Assembly: GCA_947626425.1 (NCBI GenBank)
Contig: CANQRX010000036.1
Coordinates: 1 to 13,398 of the forward strand
DNA length: 13,398 bases
Reading direction: 5' to 3'
Source of the DNA: an uncultured Bacilli bacterium
GTDB taxonomy: Bacteria > Bacillota_I > Bacilli_A > RF39 > UBA660
Positions 8,373 through 13,398 of this stretch are shown here, piece after piece (the first letter of the stretch is position 1; each line of letters opens with the position of its first letter). The notes beneath the pieces were generated by a model that was given only the letters and a program-made list of their open reading frames with translations, was not told where the DNA came from and did no database searches. Position numbers and translations under genes: made by a program.

Positions 8373-8409
8373 TTTTTTCTCAAAATGTAAAATGTTTTTT
8401 TCTCAAAAT
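8373..8409 (+). repeat. Short tandem direct repeat TTTTTTCTCAAAAT
   Basis: The 14-nt TTTTTTCTCAAAAT occurs exactly at 8373-8386 and 8396-8409, a period of 23 nt, with similar A-rich spacers. It could be replication slippage in AT-rich DNA or the remnant of a mobile element end. Nothing else in 8342-8540 looks like a gene, apart from a meaningless 14-codon frame at 8456. Confidence 0.5.
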
Positions 8410-8546
8410 AGAAAATAGGAAAGACTTTTAAAAAAAAATTCGCCATTTGATAAGTATGGATTTTGAAAATGAAATTACTAATCTTTTAACTTCTTCTTAA
8501 TTTTTGCGATTCGATGAATTTATCCTGGTTACATATTTTAAACATA

Positions 8547-8575
8547 TTTACAAGCATATTAAAATATGATATCAT
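8547..8575 (+). promoter_or_regulatory. Sigma-70/SigA-type promoter
   Basis: TTTACA (8547-8552) and TATCAT (8570-8575) are separated by exactly 17 nt, the best promoter match in this stretch. Initiation would be near 8582, just before a hairpin and a terminator, with the Fic gene starting 130 nt downstream. Confidence 0.55.
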
Positions 8576-8581
8576 GAATAT

Positions 8582-8639
8582 GTAATTAAATTCCGTTTCT
8601 AACGGGGGAAGAAGGAACTGAGGTTCCTTTTTTCTTTTT
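8582..8639 (+). ncRNA. Candidate short terminated RNA or attenuator leader
   Basis: A transcript from the promoter at 8547-8575 would contain a hairpin, CCGTT (8593-8597) with AACGG (8601-8605), and then the terminator hairpin AAGGAAC (8612-8618) with GTTCCTT (8623-8629) and a T-run. It would be about 50 nt long if termination is efficient. It matches no riboswitch class I can name. It could be an attenuator for the Fic gene, a small RNA, or the leftover leader of a lost gene. Confidence 0.35.
8612..8639 (+). terminator. Intrinsic terminator upstream of the Fic pseudogene
   Basis: A perfect 7-bp stem, AAGGAAC (8612-8618) and GTTCCTT (8623-8629), closes a 4-nt TGAG loop and runs directly into TTTTC and TTTTT. 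It is the clearest intrinsic terminator in the window. It sits between a promoter and the Fic reading frame rather than after a gene. Confidence 0.7.
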
Positions 8640-8711
8640 AAGAATAAATATTTTTATGGTTGTGTAATCTTGAATAAAAACACAATGACACAGAAAGGAA
8701 TAATTAAAAAT

Positions 8712-9396
8712 ATGGAAATAAGTGAAATTAAAAAAGCATTGATTGAGCAAAAAAATATTGGCTTATCTGGGAATCTTTATCACAAAACTCAACTTGATTT
8801 TGCTTATAATTCGAATCATATGGAAGTTTCCACTATAACTCCTGATGAAACAGCAAGTGTCTATGACACAGGAACTATTTTAACAAGTAGTGAAAAAGTT
8901 ATTGTTCTTAAAGATGCAACGGAAATAAAAAATCATTTTACTTTATTTAAATACATGTTAGATACTATTGATGACAAATTATCCGAAGAAATGATAAAAA
9001 AATTTCACTTTATTTTAAAAAATGGAACTCTTACTGATAACGAAAAAGACAACATCTTTACCAAATGAAGTAGCAAACGATATGAAAGAATTATTAAAGT
9101 GGTATGATAAAATATCCAATAAAACGATTGAGGATATTATTGAATTTCATGTAAAATTCGAAAAAATTCATCCTTTTCAAGATGGAAATGGTCGAGGTGG
9201 AAGAATGATAATGTTTAGAGAATGTTTATCCAATAACATAATGCCTTTTTTTATTGAAGATAGAAATAAGGAATTTTATATAAGAGGTATTAAAGAATAT
9301 CAAATTAATAATGAGAAAGGTTATTTAATTGATACTTGCTTAAATAGTCAAGATAATTATGAAAAAATGGTTAATTATTTTTTAGAAGATGATTAA
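8712..9396 (+). pseudogene. Fic family (AMPylase-type) protein, frameshifted by an internal deletion
   Basis: The first frame runs from ATG 8712 (MEISEIKKALIEQKN...) to a stop at 9066-9068. The second resumes at about 9044 with KTTSLPNEV and runs to 9396. Together they match one Fic protein from which, by comparison with relatives I recall, roughly 20-30 residues (the region usually containing NVGGFK) are missing at about 9035-9048. The Fic motif HPFQDGNGRGGR is intact at 9169-9204. In the N-terminal part YNSNHMEVS corresponds to the inhibitory S/TxxxE(G/N) helix, with the Glu kept but the following Gly replaced by Val. Fic proteins usually transfer AMP to target proteins. The start at 8712 matches the family N terminus; AAAGG lies a rather long 13 nt upstream, and earlier TTG (8670) and ATG (8685) codons look less likely. 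An ATG at 9022 opens the second frame but lacks a ribosome binding site. Confidence 0.85.
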
Positions 9397-9397
9397 C

Positions 9398-9429
9398 AAA
9401 AAAAAATTCAAAAAACAAAATTGAATTTT
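9398..9429 (-). terminator. Intrinsic terminator of the lemA-DUF2207-radical SAM operon
   Basis: A 9-bp inverted repeat, AAAATTCAA (9403-9411) and TTGAATTTT (9421-9429), with a 9-nt loop lies between the convergent Fic pseudogene and the radical SAM gene. Read on the minus strand it ends in nine consecutive T residues, so it should stop operon transcripts about 60 nt after the radical SAM stop. The stem is AT-rich. Confidence 0.6.
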
Positions 9430-9480
9430 GAAAAATTTTAATAATTTATTAGGCTCTTTGACAATGGCTTTTTTTATAAA

Positions 9481-10479
9481 TTAATTGTCGATACTGCAGC
9501 CCACATCTTTATGGTTTAAATTTTTATAAAGAGCATATGTAAGACATTTTAATCCACCATGACACATCTCAGCGTGTTCGCAATTACAACAATCATCAGG
9601 AATTTTTTTCTGTCTTAATTCTTTTAAAAATTTATTATTTTTATATAAATCAACCATTTTAGTTGTCAATAAATTACCAACAACAACAGGCATTCTTCGA
9701 CAAGGAACTAAATCACCATTTTCCATAACAGTCAATAAAGTATCACCAGCTGTGCAACCATAGGCAAAATCATTAGTCATTTGAAATTGCAAAGCCCGAT
9801 ACATAGAAATAGTTAAATGATTATTTTTATTTTTGGCTAATTTAATTCGTTCTTTATTCATAATTTCTAAATACTTTTGGGTTTGATCAAAATTTAAAGC
9901 TAAATTGCGGTCTAAAGAATCACCTAAAGGAATATACCTGTCGGACCAAACATTATTTACTCCATATTTTTTAGCATATTTAACAACTTTAGGAAATTCT
10001 TGATAATTTAAACTAGTAGCTGTAAAAGAGATGGAAGTGAAAATATCTTGTTTTCTTAAATTAATAATACCTTGGGCTATTTTTTGATAAGTCCCCTTCC
10101 CTCTTATATAGTCATTAGTTTTTTGGCCACCTTCTAAACTTACTTGCACATAATAAGGATTATAAATCTTAATTTTTTGAGCAATACTTTCCGTAATTAA
10201 AGTGCCATTAGTAAGAATCGAAAAACTAATTAAATCTTGGTCTTTTTGGATAAAGTCTAAAATTTTAAAGAAATAAGGATTGCATAATGGTTCGCCGCCT
10301 GTTAAATTTATATGGCCTTTCATATTTAATTCTTTTAATAATTCTTTAAATTGGTTATAAATGCTAACTAATTGGTCGTATTTTAATTGAATCGGTTTAT
10401 GAGTTTCTTGATAACAATGTAAGCATTTTAAATTACAATTTTCACTTAAATGCCATTGCAAAATGAAGCGTTTTACCAA
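9481..10479 (-). CDS. Radical SAM/SPASM protein, putative maturase of the adjacent Cys-repeat tail
   Basis: A radical SAM enzyme of 332 residues, opening with KRFILQWHLSENCNLKC. The [4Fe-4S]/SAM motif CxxxCxxC is C15, C19 and C22, followed by Tyr, and GGEP is at 61-64. The C terminus has SPASM-type auxiliary cluster cysteines: YGCTAGD, LVPCRR, then CCNCEHAEMC, HGGLKC and VGC. SPASM enzymes commonly modify ribosomal peptides, often forming thioether bonds to Cys. From memory, the FILQWH start resembles maturases paired with Cys-repeat targets (CXXX and ACGX systems); no search was run. The TTG at 10479 is preferred because GGAGG lies 9 nt upstream inside the preceding gene's Gly codons and the family start fits. 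The frame is open further up to 10548, but that part only reads the Cys-repeat DNA in another frame. The 7-nt overlap with the DUF2207 gene implies coupling. No RRE-type domain is seen. Confidence 0.88.
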   Translation of the reverse strand: MVKRFILQWHLSENCNLKCLHCYQETHKPIQLKYDQLVSIYNQFKELLKELNMKGHINLTGGEPLCNPYFFKILDFIQKDQDLISFSILTNGTLITESIAQKIKIYNPYYVQVSLEGGQKTNDYIRGKGTYQKIAQGIINLRKQDIFTSISFTATSLNYQEFPKVVKYAKKYGVNNVWSDRYIPLGDSLDRNLALNFDQTQKYLEIMNKERIKLAKNKNNHLTISMYRALQFQMTNDFAYGCTAGDTLLTVMENGDLVPCRRMPVVVGNLLTTKMVDLYKNNKFLKELRQKKIPDDCCNCEHAEMCHGGLKCLTYALYKNLNHKDVGCSIDN

Positions 10480-12659
10480 GAGCCACCACCTCCGCAAGAA
10501 GAACATCCGCCACCACAAGAAGAACAACCGCCGCCACAGGAAGAACAACCAGAACTACTACTTGACGAATGAACAGGAGCTGGAACGTAAACATTATTAT
10601 ATAAAGAATAATAAGCATAATCACTTCCATAATCAAACGAACCCATGTCCATTTCGGGAACTGGTATATTTTCAAACTTCTTAATCCATTTTTTCGAAAT
10701 ATTTAACGCATAAGTATATGGTAAAATGTTGTAAAAATAAGCTGGATTTTCAGAAACTAAAGCTTCCAAACGTTCTTTTTCAGCCGTGATTAGAAAATGC
10801 CTAAATCCTTTCACACGAGCCGAAATTACTTCGCCATATTCGGTTTTTCGTTTCATAAACAAGACAAAGAATAAATTTATAAAATTACAAGCAAAAGCTA
10901 AATAATATAAAATGGACCAATTCGGATCTAAATCTTCAACATAAACAAATGATATCGTACTTAATATTAAAATTAAAATATTTCTAAGAATCGCCCCACC
11001 AAGTTGTTTGGTAGCTAAGCTATCATGAACTTTATCTTTAAAGCTACTTTTTAATTTAGATGAAACATCATCAAAGGCCTTATACAAGGTATGGTGTTCA
11101 CTTATAATAACGACATCTTTGCTTTCAAACAATCGGTCATAGACAATTTGTTCTAGTTCAGTTAATTTAGGAAGTTTAGAAGCTTCGATAGTATATTTTT
11201 CCATATTTTGATTATATTGTGCTACTTCCTTATCATAAGCTTCTTGTTTTATCTTTAAATCTTGATATCTAGTATATCTATTATCATTAATTATTTCGAT
11301 ATATCCCTCATTTACTAGTTTATCTTGAACTTTTAAAAATTGATCAATGCTCGTATCAGTTTTTAAAATTTTCGTATCGCCTTTTTTAAATAAATAATTC
11401 ATCATTGTGGTTTCCGATTTATTTAAATAACTATTTACGTCTTTTAATTTTTTTACTTCTATTTGGCGTTTTGGCAAGGTATCTTCAAAATCTTTTATTT
11501 TACGTGGTTTGATAAGTAAATTAGTTATTTGGATATTGTTATCTTTATCTTTTAATTCATCAATTTTAATATATCCTTTACTAGCTAGTTGAACAATTAA
11601 AGCTATTGTAAATTTCTTACTGGCCTGATGTTTATTGTAAACATATCCTACTTCCGCGGCATTTAAATCATCGGGTGGATAAAATTCGACTGTCTGGGCT
11701 TTTTTTGGAAAGTCTTTTCCATATTTAATCCATTTATAAATGGTCCAAGCTGTTAAAATAAAAATTAGCATTGAGATAATAAAAGATAGCCAACCATAAT
11801 TCCAACTACCTCCAACAAAATAGCCTTCGGGTAGCTCAATATCAACTGTTAAAGATTTTTCTAAAGGTTGATAATAGGTTTCAAAATATTCATCATTACA
11901 AGTACCATCTTCATTTTGATGCCAACTTTCTTCGCAATAACTTGCATATTGTTTTTGGTAATTTTTAATTTCGTTAAAATTGGCAATTAAAGTATTTCCA
12001 GAGACTTGATAATCCACAACATCAGTAACATTATTTTCTCTTAATTTATCAGTAAAGAAATTAACGTTGTAGTCTTCAATATTATCTGGCATTCTAACTA
12101 GAAGGGAAGCATTTTTAATTTCTGTTCCCCAATAATCACCATAAGCATGGAAAATAAATTCATCAAAACCTTTGAAAGGATCTTTACCCATATCATAGGT
12201 ATATTTAATAACATAAGTTTTTTCACCAAGAGCGACATACTCATTAGGATCACCGATTTTAATACGAGCTTTTCTTTTAACAGTATCTAAAGTGTAAGGC
12301 TCACCAACCGCTTGATAGTTAGAAATTGTTGATTTTCGTTTATAAGTTTGACCTTTTTTATTAGTATATTGAAGCCATAAAGGCGTAAATTTATAGATGC
12401 CATGATGATTTCTTTCATTCCAATCAACAGTTATATTCTCTGTAACATTTATTTTATTATCTTTTTGAACATCTAAAATAACATTGTAAGCTGAAATAGT
12501 AAACCCATCTGCTAGGTTTGTAGAACCTATATCATCACCAAAAAATTGATTTAAACCTGTAATAACAAAGGCAAACAACATAATAATAAAATAACTTATC
12601 CATACGAATCCAAATAAAGTTCCAAAAAAATTACTTATTTTTTTCGTTATTTTGGCCAT
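10473..12659 (-). CDS. DUF2207 membrane protein with C-terminal GCSSCGG repeat tail
   Basis: A 728-residue membrane protein. TM1 is at about 13-36, followed by a DUF2207 extracytoplasmic domain (about 50-285, including HHGIYKFTP). TM2 is at 289-311, then a cytosolic region, then TM3 and TM4 at about 557-575 and 583-602. The closing DUF2207 segment includes AEKERLEALVSENPAYFY and LPYTYALNISKKW. DUF2207 proteins usually end in a Gly/Ser tail with a last Trp. This one ends GGGGSW too, but before it come three perfect GCSSCGG repeats with Cys at 705, 708, 712, 715, 719 and 722; only three other Cys occur (242, 254, 591). Predicted topology places the tail in the cytosol. The start ATG overlaps the lemA stop by 1 nt, with GAGGTG 8 nt upstream. 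LemA/DUF2207 pairs are widespread and of unknown function. A radical SAM gene follows with a 7-nt overlap. Metal or Fe-S binding by the tail is an alternative to enzymatic modification. Confidence 0.9.
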   Translation of the reverse strand: MAKITKKISNFFGTLFGFVWISYFIIMLFAFVITGLNQFFGDDIGSTNLADGFTISAYNVILDVQKDNKINVTENITVDWNERNHHGIYKFTPLWLQYTNKKGQTYKRKSTISNYQAVGEPYTLDTVKRKARIKIGDPNEYVALGEKTYVIKYTYDMGKDPFKGFDEFIFHAYGDYWGTEIKNASLLVRMPDNIEDYNVNFFTDKLRENNVTDVVDYQVSGNTLIANFNEIKNYQKQYASYCEESWHQNEDGTCNDEYFETYYQPLEKSLTVDIELPEGYFVGGSWNYGWLSFIISMLIFILTAWTIYKWIKYGKDFPKKAQTVEFYPPDDLNAAEVGYVYNKHQASKKFTIALIVQLASKGYIKIDELKDKDNNIQITNLLIKPRKIKDFEDTLPKRQIEVKKLKDVNSYLNKSETTMMNYLFKKGDTKILKTDTSIDQFLKVQDKLVNEGYIEIINDNRYTRYQDLKIKQEAYDKEVAQYNQNMEKYTIEASKLPKLTELEQIVYDRLFESKDVVIISEHHTLYKAFDDVSSKLKSSFKDKVHDSLATKQLGGAILRNILILILSTISFVYVEDLDPNWSILYYLAFACNFINLFFVLFMKRKTEYGEVISARVKGFRHFLITAEKERLEALVSENPAYFYNILPYTYALNISKKWIKKFENIPVPEMDMGSFDYGSDYAYYSLYNNVYVPAPVHSSSSSSGCSSCGGGCSSCGGGCSSCGGGGSW
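10488..10550 (-). repeat. Three 21-nt coding repeats encoding GCSSCGG
   Basis: The units lie at 10550-10530, 10529-10509 and 10508-10488. All three encode Gly-Cys-Ser-Ser-Cys-Gly-Gly exactly. The nucleotide differences between units fall only at third codon positions and are all synonymous. Confidence 0.95.
10489..10493 (-). promoter_or_regulatory. Ribosome binding site inside the Cys-repeat codons, setting a TTG start
   Basis: GGAGG is formed by the Gly723-Gly724 codons of the DUF2207 gene and lies 9 nt before TTG 10479-10477. This decides the start of the radical SAM gene: no ATG exists in its frame near the family N terminus. Confidence 0.65.
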
Positions 12660-13210
12660 TATATTTTCACCTCAACGTTATTTCTTTCTGAATCACTTGC
12701 TTGAAACATTGATTTTGGCTTAAAGCTTAATATTTTGGCAAGAATATTACTAGGAAACATTTCCACTTTATTATTATAATTTCTAACAACGGCATTGTAA
12801 TACTTTCGTGACTGAGCTATTTCATCTTCAATTTTACTCAATGATTGTTGTAAATTTAGAAATTGATTATTAGCTTTTAAATTAGGATAAGCTTCGGCCA
12901 AAGCCATTAATTTAGTAATTTGCCCAGTTATTTGCTCATTAGTTTTAATTTTTTCTTCATCAGATAATGTATCATAGGTTGAAACATTGTTTCTTATAGA
13001 AACTATTTCTTGCAATGTTTCTTTTTCATGTTTAGCATAACCTTTAACAACCTCAACGATATTAGGAATTAAATCCCATCTTTTTTTTAAATAAACATCC
13101 ATAGTGCCAAAAGCTTCTTTAGTTTCATTGTTTAATTTAACTAATTTATTATAAGTTATCCCAATATAAAGAATAATAATTACAATAAAAATCCCAAAAA
13201 TATAATTCAT
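12659..13210 (-). CDS. lemA: LemA family protein
   Basis: A 183-residue LemA protein with one N-terminal membrane anchor (about 3-22, in YIFGIFIVIIILYIG) and the remainder alpha-helical. Hallmarks are YNKLVKLNNETKEAF, then DVYLKKRWDLIPN, VEVVKGYAKHEKE and, near the end, YNAVVRNYN with FPSNILAKILSF. Length and order match the family. The ATG at 13210 is chosen because AGAGAGG lies 5 nt upstream; the ATG at 13228 would add six residues and lies upstream of that site. It is first in the operon, and its TAA shares one base with the ATG of the DUF2207 gene (TAATG). LemA proteins are often encoded beside DUF2207 or TPM-domain membrane proteins and probably act in an envelope complex, but the biochemical role is unknown. 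Confidence 0.93.
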   Translation of the reverse strand: MNYIFGIFIVIIILYIGITYNKLVKLNNETKEAFGTMDVYLKKRWDLIPNIVEVVKGYAKHEKETLQEIVSIRNNVSTYDTLSDEEKIKTNEQITGQITKLMALAEAYPNLKANNQFLNLQQSLSKIEDEIAQSRKYYNAVVRNYNNKVEMFPSNILAKILSFKPKSMFQASDSERNNVEVKI

Positions 13211-13277
13211 AATTACCTCTCTTCTCATACTTTTTAAAATTCAAGTTTTAAAATCAAAATATCATAAGTATAGATAA

Positions 13278-13283
13278 ATTATA
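13278..13283 (-). promoter_or_regulatory. Candidate -10 element (TATAAT) for the lemA operon
   Basis: A perfect TATAAT on the minus strand, about 68 nt upstream of the lemA start. No good -35 is seen 16-18 nt further up. Two weaker -10-like hexamers, TATACT and TATGAT, follow at 13272-13267 and 13266-13261, so the exact promoter is uncertain. Confidence 0.4.
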
Positions 13284-13322
13284 TCACATATTTTTGGATT
13301 TAATAGGGTTGTTCACTTGTTT

Positions 13323-13398
13323 TTATTTTAATCTTTCCATAACTAAGGTAACAATGGGATTAGCAAAAAAAGAATCATTTACTAAAGTATTACTATTT
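13323..13398 (-). CDS. Possible C-terminal end of a further upstream gene (partial)
   Basis: One minus-strand frame is open from the window edge to a TAA at 13325-13323, reading ...VNDSFFANPIVTLVMERLK. It has the same orientation as the lemA operon and ends about 110 nt before the lemA start. The residue composition looks protein-like, but 24 codons are too few to name a family, and a chance open frame cannot be excluded. Confidence 0.35.
   Translation of the reverse strand, partial: NSNTLVNDSFFANPIVTLVMERLK

Noticed and set aside
9440..9476. Hairpin around GGCTCTTTGACAATGGCTTTTTTT as the radical SAM terminator
   Set aside because: The two GGCT words are in the same orientation and do not pair; the 9403-9429 inverted repeat with its T-run is a better terminator.
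10480..10548. Longer radical SAM start giving a Trp/Arg/Phe-rich N terminus
   Set aside because: The extra 23 codons only re-read the GCSSCGG repeats in another frame. Family members start at about KRFILQWH, and the GGAGG-TTG pair fits that.
10442..10684. Overlapping open frames on both strands across the Cys-repeat region
   Set aside because: They are by-products of the GC-rich repeats: one reads Val/Leu-rich and the opposite strand reads His/Lys/Arg-rich low-complexity sequence. Neither has a ribosome binding site, and the DUF2207 frame fully explains the DNA.
13300..13330. GGGTTGTTCACTTG as a second copy of the MITE end
   Set aside because: Only GGGTTG is shared with the MITE terminus; the following bases do not match and no partner inverted repeat lies in the window.
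1..13398. CRISPR array, tRNA or rRNA genes
   Set aside because: No regularly spaced repeats of CRISPR size and no recognisable tRNA or rRNA sequence were seen on either strand.

Overview
This window is strongly AT-rich, with poly-A and poly-T tracts in most intergenic gaps. It uses clear GGAGG-type ribosome binding sites, encodes Trp as TGG with no in-frame TGA in the long genes, and ends one gene on TGA. That fits a low-GC Firmicutes/Bacilli or non-mycoplasma Mollicutes-like bacterium, plausibly host-associated, using the standard bacterial code. The taxon is an inference from composition and gene content.

Layout. 1-1965 (+): the 3' end of one gene and a complete second gene for paired AAA-ATPase/PD-(D/E)XK proteins, a tandem duplication. 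2133-2903 (-): a coiled-coil, lysine-rich protein of unknown function, probably initiated upstream at a rare ATT codon. 3299-6857 (-): a two-gene operon for a heterodimeric ABC exporter with one degenerate and one consensus ATPase site. 7046-8341 (+): an AAA_14/DUF4143 ATPase gene broken by a 92-bp MITE-like element whose removal with one TATA target copy restores the reading frame. 8342-8711: a gene-free stretch holding a promoter and a tight hairpin-terminator pair, perhaps a short RNA or attenuator. 8712-9396 (+): a Fic gene inactivated by an internal deletion and frameshift.

9481-13210 (-): the most interesting part. It is a tightly coupled operon lemA - DUF2207 membrane protein - radical SAM/SPASM enzyme. 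DUF2207 proteins usually end in a Gly/Ser-rich tail. Here the tail contains three perfect GCSSCGG repeats (six cysteines), and the next gene, overlapping by 7 nt, encodes a radical SAM/SPASM protein of the peptide-maturase type. The inference is that the enzyme modifies the cysteine repeats, probably by thioether cross-linking, on the cytosolic tail of a membrane protein rather than on a small free peptide. The right edge (13323-13398, -) may hold the last codons of another gene.

The left two-thirds looks like accessory DNA, with duplicated ATPase/nuclease genes, a mobile element and decaying ATPase and Fic genes. The right third looks intact and selected.
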